From an uncultured Anaerococcus sp. (lineage in GTDB: Bacteria > Bacillota > Clostridia > Tissierellales > Peptoniphilaceae): DNA of 42,908 nucleotides. Position 1 is the first letter of the stretch; each line of letters starts with the position of its first letter. The stretch covers positions 1-42,908 of the forward strand of contig NZ_CALGYW010000102.1 in assembly GCF_937934665.1 (NCBI RefSeq), written 5' to 3'. Of this stretch, positions 33,633 through 41,494 are shown piece by piece. The translations under genes and the position numbers were made by a program. Under the pieces are notes generated by a model. The model saw only the letters and a program-made list of their open reading frames with translations. It searched no databases and was not told the DNA's origin.

Positions 33633-34324
33633 TTAAGCTTTTATTTCTATTTTCATCTTTGCAAGGAAAGTCTCACCAGATTTTAGGATGTAAGGCTTAC
33701 CGCCCTCTAAGAAGGACTTGCCATTATAGCAAGGTTCTACGCACCTATAAGAATCAATAAAGTCAGTCCAAATAGCAAACTTATGAAAATTTTCGCTGGT
33801 AATTCTTATAGGGAAGGATTCCCCCTTAAAAGAGATTTCGCTTGATTCTAGAAAATAAGTATCCTCTAGGTTAAAATCTCCAAAATCAAGACCTTCTACC
33901 TTAAAGTCTTCGCCAACTTTAAAATATGGGTGAAAACCAGGTGCAACAGGAAGGACCTTAAGAGACTTATTTACCATCTTAATTTCTGCCGCTAGCCCAT
34001 CATCCAAAACTTCATAGCTTATAAAAGAATCCATGCCCTCATAACCACACTCGCCGGCAAGGCTTAAAAAGACTTTTTTATCACTTTTTTCCACAAGATC
34101 CCAATCCCTATTTCTAGCATAGCCGTGATCTTTTAAGTCATTTATCTCGCTTGGTCCAAAAGATGGCAAACAAGGGTGACTACCTCCCCTGGTTTTCTTT
34201 TTGCCCTTAATTTCTGTTTCAAACTTTGGAAAGAAAATATCCTTCTTATCATAAGAAAATATTTCTATGTAGGCTCAATCACTATCTAAAGTTAGCTTTA
34301 TTTATTTATTAAATTTATTTTCAT
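33633..34324 (-). pseudogene. Aldose 1-epimerase-like gene with two N-terminal lesions
   Basis: The open part (33633-34169, 178 residues) is the bulk of an aldose 1-epimerase (GalM/LacX-like) protein: APGFHPYF with a conserved His, then the C-terminal EPCYNGKSFL segment. Upstream, the same frame continues with family text (RGGSHPCLPSFGP, IFSYDKKDIFFP) back to a TGA that replaces a Gly codon expected in LTLDSDGAYI. Further up, a proper start (ATG 34324 behind GGGGG) lies in another frame. The two are separated by a short AATA tandem repeat around 34296-34309 where slippage would shift the frame. Two separate lesions indicate a real pseudogene rather than a read error. It follows the EamA gene by 13 nt. 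Confidence 0.8.
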
Positions 34325-34337
34325 TTTTCCCCCTTTA

Positions 34338-34751
34338 TTATAGGACCATTATCAAAGTGCCAAGGCCTATTAAAATTGTCCCTATTATTGCTTTCTTACT
34401 TGCAACTTCTTCTAAAAATATAAAGGCAAAAATCATTGTGAAAACTACACTTAGCTTATCTATTGGCACAACCTTTGACACATCTGCCATTTGGATGGCC
34501 TTGTAGTAGGCAAGCCAAGATATGCCTGTAGCAAGGCCTGAAAGAATTAAGAAAATCAAAGTTTTTTTGCTGATATTTCCAAGATCACTTTGCCCCTTTA
34601 CTACAAAGACCATTATCCAGGAAAAAATAAGGACAACTGTAGTTCTTATTGCTGTTGCAAGGTTTGAGTTAATATCACTTATACCAATTTTTGCAAGTAT
34701 TGATGTAAGGGCTGCAAAGATTGCTGATATAAAAGCGTAAAAATAAGCCAT
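34338..34751 (-). CDS. Half-size EamA-family (DMT) transporter
   Basis: This 137-residue protein with about five membrane helices belongs to the EamA/DMT superfamily. It is one ten-helix half only, as found in stand-alone small EamA proteins that work as dimers. Motifs are the N-terminal SAIFAALTSILAKIG and the late FLEEVASKKAIIGTILIGLG typical of the family. The substrate is unknown. It starts behind AAGGAG after the terminator of the YdbC-like gene and is followed 13 nt later by the epimerase pseudogene, so it was probably in an operon for sugar metabolism; that link is weak. Confidence 0.85.
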   Translation of the reverse strand: MAYFYAFISAIFAALTSILAKIGISDINSNLATAIRTTVVLIFSWIMVFVVKGQSDLGNISKKTLIFLILSGLATGISWLAYYKAIQMADVSKVVPIDKLSVVFTMIFAFIFLEEVASKKAIIGTILIGLGTLIMVL

Positions 34752-34764
34752 AAAATCTCCTTAC

Positions 34765-34790
34765 AAAAAACTCCCCCATTAAGGGAGAGT
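34765..34790 (-). terminator. Terminator after the YdbC-like gene
   Basis: CTCCC and GGGAG on the plus strand (34771-34775 with 34783-34787) pair. On the minus strand the stem is followed by six T, just after the stop at 34795. Confidence 0.8.
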
Positions 34791-34794
34791 CTGT

Positions 34795-35016
34795 TTAGTC
34801 TTCAAATTCGTCAGCTAGGATATTTTTAAGGACTTCTGCCTCTTCTTCTGTAAGGGTAATCCCCTTACTCATCCTAGTGTGATCTTCGTTCCAATCTCTA
34901 ATGTCATATTTTGGATCTCTTTCATTCCAGCTTACAAGGTTTAACTCCTTAGTCCAACCCTTAGCATTGGTTGAAAGAACTCCTAGATTTTCTACTATAT
35001 CATATTTAATTGCCAT
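34795..35016 (-). CDS. YdbC/PC4-family single-strand DNA-binding protein
   Basis: This 73-residue protein resembles the bacterial YdbC family, relatives of the eukaryotic coactivator PC4 that bind single-stranded DNA as dimers. Supporting features are the beta-strand-rich first half (NLGVLSTNAKGWTKELNLVSWN), the KYDIRDWNEDHTRMSKGITL core and a final amphipathic helix (EEEAEVLKNILADEF). The biological role of the family in bacteria is poorly known. The gene lies 35 nt after the muramidase gene with no clear terminator between, so it may be the last gene of that operon. Confidence 0.85.
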   Translation of the reverse strand: MAIKYDIVENLGVLSTNAKGWTKELNLVSWNERDPKYDIRDWNEDHTRMSKGITLTEEEAEVLKNILADEFED

Positions 35017-35051
35017 AATTCACTCTCCTTATATCAATATATCTTAATTTT

Positions 35052-36110
35052 TTATTTCTTCAATTTTAGTTTCTGATCTACATCTTTTTGGACTTTGGTA
35101 TAGTTATAGCCAGCGTATTTTAGACGCTTTTCTCTTTCCTTACCGAAAGACCAATGGCCCGCTATTATATCGTCAAGTAGGTCGTCGTAGTTCTTGTAAC
35201 TTTTACCCTTTATCAGCAATGGATAATCTCTATAGAAGGCGTTTTTATCGATATTTCCAGTATAACCATTAACCCTTCCCTTGTGGGTATATTGCCAAAT
35301 ATCAAATTCTGTATCGGTATAACCAGTAAAGCCAATCCCATCATAGTCTGCTATCCAGAAATTGCCCCTATTTCTAACCTCTCTAGAAAGGTGGTTTTTA
35401 GCATAGTATGGATAAGAATAAAGGCCTGCTAGATAACCGTTTTGCTCCATGATATTCATAAAGGTATTAGCTACATTTGAAAGCTCTTCCCTACTTACCT
35501 TAGCCTGTCTCATATTATCTTCTATGTCTATAAATATAGGCAGAGAAACATTTTTATCCCTTATATAATTAAGGACGTAATTTGCTTCTTTTCTAGCTTC
35601 ATCGACATTTGTAGCCCTTGAATAATGGTAAAAACCAATAGGTACCTTCCTGTCGTTTAGGTTTTTGTAGTGGGTATCAACTGTAAAGTCATACCTTAGG
35701 TAATAAGTTTTCTCTCCTGTATCCTTATTTTCATCAAAGGTTGTAATTGATGATCTTAGGATAGCTCCGTCTATATCTTTCGCAAAGGCATCGTAGTTTA
35801 TAGCTTTTGGATTTTGATGCTCACTCATGTCTACTACGTTTGAGTATACAGCTGTTTTTGGATAAACTATGGGTTTATTTTCCTTGACTTCTTCTACAAC
35901 CTCTAGGTCAGGTTTTAAGTCGGGATTTTCCTTGATCAACCTATCACGTCTTGCCTTTACCTTTTTGCTATCAACCTTGATGCCGTTTTTGATTAGGACT
36001 TCATCAAGGCTAGTTGGATCGTATTTCACAACATCAGCTGCATGAGACATGCTTGGGGCTCCAATTAAGAGAGAAGCTGCTAGAGCAATCATTATTCTAA
36101 ATTTTTTCAT
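35052..36110 (-). CDS. Secreted GH25 muramidase with a C-terminal CW_7 repeat
   Basis: This lysozyme-type enzyme cuts the glycan of peptidoglycan. I place the start at ATG 36110 (MKKFRIMIALAASLL, signal peptide to about residue 24): GGAG lies 6 nt upstream and the ATG shares one base with the msrA stop. The longer frame adds 12 residues that spoil the signal peptide. A GH25 barrel follows, with VVDMSEHQ (Asp94) and the catalytic FIDIED (Asp195, Glu197). The last 45 residues (DDIIAGHWSFGKEREKRL, then YAGYNYTKVQKDV) match the Cpl-7 type cell-wall-binding repeat (CW_7). One copy is present. No holin or phage gene is near, so it is a chromosomal autolysin or a competition enzyme. Confidence 0.92.
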   Translation of the reverse strand: MKKFRIMIALAASLLIGAPSMSHAADVVKYDPTSLDEVLIKNGIKVDSKKVKARRDRLIKENPDLKPDLEVVEEVKENKPIVYPKTAVYSNVVDMSEHQNPKAINYDAFAKDIDGAILRSSITTFDENKDTGEKTYYLRYDFTVDTHYKNLNDRKVPIGFYHYSRATNVDEARKEANYVLNYIRDKNVSLPIFIDIEDNMRQAKVSREELSNVANTFMNIMEQNGYLAGLYSYPYYAKNHLSREVRNRGNFWIADYDGIGFTGYTDTEFDIWQYTHKGRVNGYTGNIDKNAFYRDYPLLIKGKSYKNYDDLLDDIIAGHWSFGKEREKRLKYAGYNYTKVQKDVDQKLKLKK

Positions 36111-36592
36111 TATATCTCCAATACATCTCCTAAGTCTATATGGCAATAGCCATTAGGATTTTTCTTCAAGTAGTCTTGGTGGTAGTCTTCGGCTTTTACA
36201 TAAGTTTTTAAAGGCTCGACTTCTACCAAGATTTTTTTATCGGTTAATTTTTGTTTTTCTTCTAAAAAATCTCTCACAAAACCAAGGTCGCTTTTATCAT
36301 CAGAAAAGATCCCTGTCCTATATTGGCGTCCCACGTCATTTCCCTGCTTGTTTAGGGAAAAGGGATTTATTATATAATAAAAATGCTCTAGGATCTCTCT
36401 TAGGGAAATTTTTTCTTCATCAAAACTTACTTTGACTGTTTCTGCAAAGTCAGTTTTATAAAGATCTTCATAAGTTGTAGTCTCTGTTTTGCCATTAGCG
36501 TAGCCAGCCTCTGTAGAAACAACCCCATCAAGCCCCCCCAAATAGGCATCTACTCCCCAGAAACAACCTCCTGCTAAATATATATCTTTCAT
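36110..36592 (-). CDS. msrA: Peptide methionine-S-sulfoxide reductase
   Basis: MsrA repairs oxidised methionine (S form) in proteins. The 160-residue protein shows GGCFWG with the catalytic Cys10, the central EAGYANGKTETTTYEDL, GRQYRTGIF and the AEDYHQDYL motif. C-terminal resolving cysteines are not evident beyond a Cys in GYCHIDL, so a thioredoxin-type reductant may act directly. It overlaps the ThrE small subunit gene by 4 nt and the muramidase gene by 1 nt. A cytoplasmic oxidative-repair enzyme between an exporter and a muramidase is an unusual neighbour set. No MsrB partner is seen. Confidence 0.95.
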   Translation of the reverse strand: MKDIYLAGGCFWGVDAYLGGLDGVVSTEAGYANGKTETTTYEDLYKTDFAETVKVSFDEEKISLREILEHFYYIINPFSLNKQGNDVGRQYRTGIFSDDKSDLGFVRDFLEEKQKLTDKKILVEVEPLKTYVKAEDYHQDYLKKNPNGYCHIDLGDVLEI

Positions 36593-37071
36593 TTTTTTCT
36601 CCTAAAAAATACTTTTGTAAAATCTGTCCTTCTTTGATTTCTTCCCTTAAAGGTCTTAAGGGATGATGAAAAGGATGATGATAATAATACTCCAAATGCT
36701 ATAGCTGCAGCTATACCAAGGGCCTTGTAGAAATTGGCTAGGGCATTATAATTATCATTTGCTATAAAGTAGGTCATTGTCTTATAAATTGCCTCCCCTG
36801 GGCATAGGTTTATTATGCCGGGCAATATAAAAACACTTGCTGGATAGTGGTAGATTCTAGCTAGGATTTCTGCTGTTGCCGCCATTATAAGGGCTGAGAT
36901 TATAGAACCTATATAGACAGATCCAGTATATTGTATTATCGCCTTATAAATTACCCAGCCAAAACCTGCCGCCAAGCTTGAAATATAGATGGCTTTTTTG
37001 GGTAGGTCAAAGATTAGACCAAAACCAATTGCCGCTATAGTTGATATGATAAATTCTCTTAAATAAAACAT
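36589..37071 (-). CDS. Threonine/serine exporter, small subunit
   Basis: This 160-residue membrane protein with about five helices belongs to the short half of the ThrE family (YjjB-like, DUF3815). The segment ASVFILPGIINLCPGEAIYKTM is typical. In many bacteria ThrE is split into two genes, as here: the large half is encoded directly upstream with one base between. The tail is basic and arginine-rich (RNQRRTDFTKVFFRRKK). Likely substrates are threonine and serine by family; this is not proven for split forms, which in E. coli (YjjPB) export succinate. Confidence 0.88.
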   Translation of the reverse strand: MFYLREFIISTIAAIGFGLIFDLPKKAIYISSLAAGFGWVIYKAIIQYTGSVYIGSIISALIMAATAEILARIYHYPASVFILPGIINLCPGEAIYKTMTYFIANDNYNALANFYKALGIAAAIAFGVLLSSSFSSSLKTFKGRNQRRTDFTKVFFRRKK

Positions 37072-37072
37072 C

Positions 37073-37855
37073 TTAACCCCAAATCTTCATCATTGTAATA
37101 GGAGTACCAACTCCCATAGCTAGGGCTGTCGAAATTAAAATCGCAATAACAGCTCCTGTAAGCCCTGATGTCGCGTCTCCACTCATCAAATCTCTCATGG
37201 CATTTGTGATCATAATACCTGGAAGGAGGGCCATCATTGAAGAAACTATGATAACGCCCTGCTTAATGTCTGGAATAAAATGCGCTGCAATCATAGTTAA
37301 AAGCGATACTATCACTCCATAAAGGTAATTTACAACAAAATAGCCCATCCCATTTTTCTCCATAAGGTTTGAGGCATAGTAGGAAAGGACACCAACAAAA
37401 AATGATATAAACATCTCAGTTACTCCCCCACTTAATAAAAGAGAGAAGGCTCCGGCGGCTATGCCGCCGCCTAAGATTTTTTTAAAAAGTGGCTTACCCT
37501 TACTAGCCTTAATTTTTTTAAGCTCTACAAAAGCCTCTTCTAGGCTAAATTTGCCAGCACAAAAGTCTCTGGAAAACTGGTTTACCTTATCTACATAAAA
37601 CAGCTTGTTAGACCTGTTTTTTACCCTTCTGACATTGGTGTGAACCTCATTTTCAAAGGTAAAAGAAAGGATTATAACATTGAAGGTTGAGTAGACGTCA
37701 ACATCCTTGGCATTATTTTTACTTCTTATAATTCTTTCAACTGTATCTTCAACCCTGTAGATCTCCGCTCCATTTTCAAGCATTATAGCTCCTGCATTTG
37801 AAGCAACCTCAGATAATAAAACAGCTGATCTTTCATTTTTTATCTTATCGTACAT
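37073..37855 (-). CDS. Threonine/serine exporter, large subunit
   Basis: This 260-residue protein of the ThrE large-half type (YjjP-like, DUF1212) has a soluble N-terminal domain (about 1-120, with GAIMLENGAEIYRVEDTVERI, the usual start) and then about five membrane helices with LLPGIMITNAMRDLMSGD. It pairs with the small subunit encoded just downstream. It starts 8 nt after the J-protein gene. Transport is expected to be proton-driven export of small metabolites, with threonine/serine as the family name but other acids possible. Confidence 0.9.
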   Translation of the reverse strand: MYDKIKNERSAVLLSEVASNAGAIMLENGAEIYRVEDTVERIIRSKNNAKDVDVYSTFNVIILSFTFENEVHTNVRRVKNRSNKLFYVDKVNQFSRDFCAGKFSLEEAFVELKKIKASKGKPLFKKILGGGIAAGAFSLLLSGGVTEMFISFFVGVLSYYASNLMEKNGMGYFVVNYLYGVIVSLLTMIAAHFIPDIKQGVIIVSSMMALLPGIMITNAMRDLMSGDATSGLTGAVIAILISTALAMGVGTPITMMKIWG

Positions 37856-37863
37856 GGCTTATC

Positions 37864-38652
37864 CTATAAATATTTATTTTTGTATTTTTTGATATTATCT
37901 TCAGACAAAAACTCGTAGGCATCATTTACTTCTTGGAATTTTTCCTTGGCGTTAGCTTCCTTATTTAAGTCTGGGTGGTATTTTTTAGCAAGCTTCCTGT
38001 AGGCAAGTTTAACCTCGTATATATCTGTATTTACTGGTACGCCAAGCTTAGATGTTGCCTTTTCATACCTTTCCTTAAACCCTAAGTCGTTTACTCCTGA
38101 AAAATTGCCGCCATAACCCTGGTTATTTCCGCCAAAGCCAGAAAAGTCTCCCTCCCTAAAGTCTCTTGCATCATAGTAGGTGAAGTTTCCAAAAAGGTCT
38201 TCAAAATATGTATACATATTTTCTTGACGACGGCGAGCTTCTTCTTCTGCCTGTCTTTGTCTTTCTTTTTCTTGATCTATCTTGTATTTTTCAGAATAAT
38301 CTGAAAGATTTTCAAAACCAACCTTTTCACCTGTTATTAAATAGTTTGCCCTATCATACATCCACTCTGTAAGGACGTAGTTTCCATACCTTAGTAGGGA
38401 TATAAAACTTGGCCCAAGGATAGGTATTATAAGGATTATAAAAATCGCATACCATACCTTAGATGGCAAAAATAATAAAAGAGTCGGAAGGAAGATAAAG
38501 GTCGAACAGCCCACCATAAAGACAAGGGCTAAAAGAGATCTTATTCCTTCGAAGGTCATTACTAGTATATTCATAAAGTTGATTAGAACTGTAAATATAG
38601 TTCCAATAAGGGTTGCAAGTCCGTGGAGGAACTTGCCAAAAAATTTTCTCAT
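37864..38652 (-). CDS. Membrane-anchored protein with C-terminal J domain
   Basis: This 262-residue protein has two or three N-terminal hydrophobic segments (about 8-30, 34-60 and 65-85), then a charged coiled region (KEKERQRQAEEEARRR), a glycine-rich linker (GFGGNNQGYGG), and a J domain at the very end with YHPDL (His226-Pro-Asp228). It is not DnaJ itself: the zinc-finger and substrate-binding parts are missing and the J domain is C-terminal. It probably recruits DnaK to the membrane. It is first in an operon with the ThrE halves, MsrA and the muramidase, and it has its own promoter. Confidence 0.88.
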   Translation of the reverse strand: MRKFFGKFLHGLATLIGTIFTVLINFMNILVMTFEGIRSLLALVFMVGCSTFIFLPTLLLFLPSKVWYAIFIILIIPILGPSFISLLRYGNYVLTEWMYDRANYLITGEKVGFENLSDYSEKYKIDQEKERQRQAEEEARRRQENMYTYFEDLFGNFTYYDARDFREGDFSGFGGNNQGYGGNFSGVNDLGFKERYEKATSKLGVPVNTDIYEVKLAYRKLAKKYHPDLNKEANAKEKFQEVNDAYEFLSEDNIKKYKNKYL

Positions 38653-38675
38653 AAGCAGTCCTTTCTATCCCTAAC

Positions 38676-38703
38676 ATTATACATCTTTACAATTTTTTAC
38701 CAA
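38676..38703 (-). promoter_or_regulatory. Predicted promoter of the J-protein-ThrE-MsrA-muramidase operon
   Basis: On the minus strand TTGGTA (38698-38703) and a perfect TATAAT (38676-38681) are spaced by 16 nt. A short leader with AAAGGA precedes the start at 38652. Confidence 0.6.
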
Positions 38704-38705
38704 TA

Positions 38706-38729
38706 GAAAACAGACCATCTCTGGTCTGC
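38706..38729 (-). terminator. Terminator of the ABC transporter gene
   Basis: CAGACCA and TGGTCTG (38711-38717 with 38722-38728) form a perfect 7-bp stem with a 4-nt loop, followed by TTTTCT on the minus strand. Confidence 0.9.
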
Positions 38730-38734
38730 CTTCT

Positions 38735-40510
38735 TTATCCAAATAAATCAGTATTATTTGAATTATAAAGATTGTAGTAAACTCCTTTTTTATTAAGGAG
38801 GTCCTTATGGTTACCCCTTTCAACTATGCCATCATAGGTTAGGACTATGATTTCATCTGCATTTATGATTGTTGAAAGTCTGTGGGCAATAGTAAGGGTT
38901 GTTCTTCCCTTAGAAAGTTTTTCAAGAGATCTTTGTACTATGGCCTCACTCTTATTATCAAGGGCACTTGTTGCCTCATCAAGGATAAGAATTGGTGGGT
39001 TTTTAAGGAAAACTCTAGCTATTGATATTCTCTGTTTTTGTCCTCCGGATAATTTTACTCCACGCTCTCCTATATAGGTATCAAGTCCATCTGGCAAATC
39101 TTTTATAAACTCATCTGCCCCAGCAAGTCTTGCAGCTTCCTTTATTTCTTCAAGGCTTGCATCTTCCTTACCGTAGGCAATATTTTCCCTAACTGTACCT
39201 GAGAAAAGATAAACATCTTGCTGTACTATCCCGATATTATTTCTAAGAGACTCAATAGAAAGGTCTTTGACATTGGTATTATCAACCCTAACCTCTCCCT
39301 TATCTACATCATAAAATCTTGGGATTAGTTTAGAAATTGTAGTCTTTCCCGCTCCTGACGGACCAACTAGGGCTATATTCTCCCCAACATCTATCTTAAA
39401 GGACATGTCTTTTAGGACATAAGATTCATCTATAGGTGTATTTGGATACTTAAATGACACATTATCAAACTCAATTTTACCCTTTACATCATATAGAGTT
39501 TCAGGGTTTTCAGCGTCAAATATATCCCTATCAAGACTCATAATTTCTATAAATCTCTCTATACCAGTTGTACCTCTTTCAAAGGTATCAGTGAAGTTTA
39601 TAAGTCTTTCTATGGTTGCAACCAGCATGTTTAGATACATGGTAAAGGCAATTAAATCACCTGGGGTTATCTCTTTATTAATTACGAAAAATCCTCCAAG
39701 ACTTATTAATACCAAATACATTAGACCTGAGAAGGTATCCTTGACACAAAAATACTTGGCCATATTGTAGTACTGGTCAGCCTTTATATCTGCAAACTTG
39801 TCGTTTTCCTTGGCAAATTTAGATTTTTCTATATCTTCATTGGCAAAAGACTTTACAACGCTTATACCAAGGAGGGTATCTTCCACACCTGCGTTTATTT
39901 CTCCGATTTGTTTCTTAGAATTTTTTGTAGCCCTTCTAAATTTAGCCCTAGATTTTTTAGAAACCACATACATAAGTGGGATTAGGATGTAGATAACTAG
40001 GGATAGCTTCCAATTTATACTTAAAAGTACCACAAAGGAAATTATTAGTTTAATGGCTCCTACTAGAAATTCTTCAGGAACGTGGTGGGAAAATTCTGTA
40101 ATTTCAAATAAGTCTGAGGTAAGTCTTGTCATTAGCTGACCAATTTTAGCCTCGTTGAAAAATTCTGTATCCATCTCCATTAGATGGTTAAATACATCCT
40201 TTCTCATATCTCTTTCGATGGAGGCGCCCATGATATGACCCATAGACTGCATGAAATATCTTGCTATAACTGAAATAGCCTTGGTTATAGCATAGATTAT
40301 AGCAACCTTTACTATCCTTGGTGCATCTAAAATGCCTATTTGTGCCCAATCTGTTAGGTAGGATAGTAAAAGCGGCAAGATTAGCTCAGATACTGTTGTA
40401 AAGGCTGCCGCAAATAGATCTATGGTTAAAACCTTCTTGTAGGGTCCATAATAAGGTATGAACCTTTTTAGAAGGTATTTATTAGTATATTTTCTTTTAT
40501 TTTTTTCCAT
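38735..40510 (-). CDS. ABC exporter, fused permease and ATPase
   Basis: This 591-residue ABC-B type half-transporter has six membrane helices in the first 320 residues and then an ATPase domain with Walker A GPSGAGKTT, the Q loop, signature LSGGQKQR, Walker B ILILDEATSALD and the His switch in IAHRLST. All catalytic residues look normal, including the Glu after Walker B, so it can act as a homodimer. It is monocistronic, with its own promoter and terminator, and divergent from nfnA. The substrate cannot be told; lipid or drug export is typical for such proteins. Confidence 0.93.
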   Translation of the reverse strand: MEKNKRKYTNKYLLKRFIPYYGPYKKVLTIDLFAAAFTTVSELILPLLLSYLTDWAQIGILDAPRIVKVAIIYAITKAISVIARYFMQSMGHIMGASIERDMRKDVFNHLMEMDTEFFNEAKIGQLMTRLTSDLFEITEFSHHVPEEFLVGAIKLIISFVVLLSINWKLSLVIYILIPLMYVVSKKSRAKFRRATKNSKKQIGEINAGVEDTLLGISVVKSFANEDIEKSKFAKENDKFADIKADQYYNMAKYFCVKDTFSGLMYLVLISLGGFFVINKEITPGDLIAFTMYLNMLVATIERLINFTDTFERGTTGIERFIEIMSLDRDIFDAENPETLYDVKGKIEFDNVSFKYPNTPIDESYVLKDMSFKIDVGENIALVGPSGAGKTTISKLIPRFYDVDKGEVRVDNTNVKDLSIESLRNNIGIVQQDVYLFSGTVRENIAYGKEDASLEEIKEAARLAGADEFIKDLPDGLDTYIGERGVKLSGGQKQRISIARVFLKNPPILILDEATSALDNKSEAIVQRSLEKLSKGRTTLTIAHRLSTIINADEIIVLTYDGIVERGNHKDLLNKKGVYYNLYNSNNTDLFG

Positions 40511-40543
40511 ATTACTCCCTTCTTTTCTTCTATTAATAGGTCT

Positions 40544-40571
40544 ATAATACTATATTTTATAAATATGTCAC
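40544..40571 (-). promoter_or_regulatory. Predicted promoter of the ABC exporter
   Basis: On the minus strand GTGACA (40566-40571) and TATTAT (40544-40549) are spaced by 16 nt. This is about 35 nt upstream of the start codon at 40510. Confidence 0.55.
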
Positions 40572-40612
40572 CCTCCAAAGTCTTAAGTATTACTTATTAA
40601 AGAAAAATATGT

Positions 40613-40618
40613 TATAAT
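40613..40618 (+). promoter_or_regulatory. -10 box of the nfnAB promoter
   Basis: A perfect TATAAT lies about 34 nt before the nfnA start. The -35 region (TTACTT, 17 nt upstream) is weak. A strong AAAGGAGG ribosome site precedes ATG 40652. Confidence 0.5.
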
Positions 40619-40651
40619 TAAAGAAAGGAAAATTTATCTAAAGGAGGAATT

Positions 40652-41494
40652 ATGGCAAGAATAATTGAAAAAACAAATTTAAATGATACAACCATAAAAT
40701 TTGTTGTAGAGGCTAAAGAGATAGCAAAAAAAGCTCTCCCTGGCCAATTTATTATCCTAAGACTTGATGAAAAAGGCGAAAGAGTGCCTTTTACCATATC
40801 AGGAACTGATGGAGAAAATATAACAATCATCGTCCAAGTAGTGGGTGGTACAACCATGAGAATGAATAATCTTAAGGCAGGAGATGGATTTTTAGACTTT
40901 GTAGGTCCCCTTGGCAAACCTACAGAATTAGATGATCTAAAGGGGAAAAATGTCTGTGTAATAGGTGGCGGTCTAGGAACTGCGATTGCTTTTCCGCAAA
41001 CCAAATACCTCCATGAAATAGGCGCCAATGTTGATGTTATCATGGGTTTTAAAAACAAGGATATAATAATCCTTGAAGATGAGCTTAAAGAGTGTTCAGA
41101 TAATTTATACATAACAACTGATGACGGCTCATATGGCAGACAGGGTTTTGTAACCCAAGTATTGGAAGAGCTCTTAGAGGAAGGAAAAACCTACGACCAC
41201 ATCCTTACAATAGGCCCTGCCATCATGATGAAAAACGTAGTTAATATTACAAAAAAAGAAAATATCCCAACAACTGTTTCCATGAACTCCATCATGGTAG
41301 ATGGAACTGGCATGTGTGGTTGTTGTAGGCTAACTGTCGGTGGCGAGATGAAATTTGCCTGTGTTGACGGGCCAGATTTTGATGGATTTTTAGTTGACTT
41401 TGATGAGGCCATGAATAGGTCTCGTAACTACTCCACTGAAGAAAGAGAACACATTTGCAACCTAACTGGGGAGGTTAGAAATGGCAAAATATAA
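40652..41494 (+). CDS. nfnA: Ferredoxin:NADP oxidoreductase, FAD/[2Fe-2S] subunit
   Basis: This 280-residue protein of the PyrK/NfnA-like ferredoxin reductase family has an N-terminal FAD-binding barrel (PGQFIILRLDEKGERVPFTI), a NAD(P)-binding fold (VCVIGGGLGTAIAFPQ at 102-117) and a C-terminal [2Fe-2S] site with Cys222, Cys224, Cys225 and Cys237 (MCGCCRLTVGGEMKFAC). The next gene overlaps it by 14 nt and encodes the NfnB-like subunit. That pairing indicates the electron-bifurcating NADH-dependent reduced ferredoxin:NADP+ oxidoreductase. Sulfide dehydrogenase (SudBA) is an older name for close relatives and cannot be excluded. Confidence 0.9.
   Translation: MARIIEKTNLNDTTIKFVVEAKEIAKKALPGQFIILRLDEKGERVPFTISGTDGENITIIVQVVGGTTMRMNNLKAGDGFLDFVGPLGKPTELDDLKGKNVCVIGGGLGTAIAFPQTKYLHEIGANVDVIMGFKNKDIIILEDELKECSDNLYITTDDGSYGRQGFVTQVLEELLEEGKTYDHILTIGPAIMMKNVVNITKKENIPTTVSMNSIMVDGTGMCGCCRLTVGGEMKFACVDGPDFDGFLVDFDEAMNRSRNYSTEEREHICNLTGEVRNGKI

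Noticed and set aside
34270..34285. TGA as a reassigned codon, read through in the epimerase
   Set aside because: TGA is a normal stop elsewhere (purD), and RF2, which reads TGA, is encoded in the window.
13225..40571. A shared 16-nt spacer in most predicted promoters as a special sigma-factor class
   Set aside because: The promoters were picked by eye in AT-rich DNA, so the spacing may reflect selection; no distinct -35 or -10 motif supports a special class.
40618..41112. A 164-codon minus-strand frame opposite nfnA
   Set aside because: It is antisense to a clear nfnA with conserved motifs and has low-complexity, shadow-like text.
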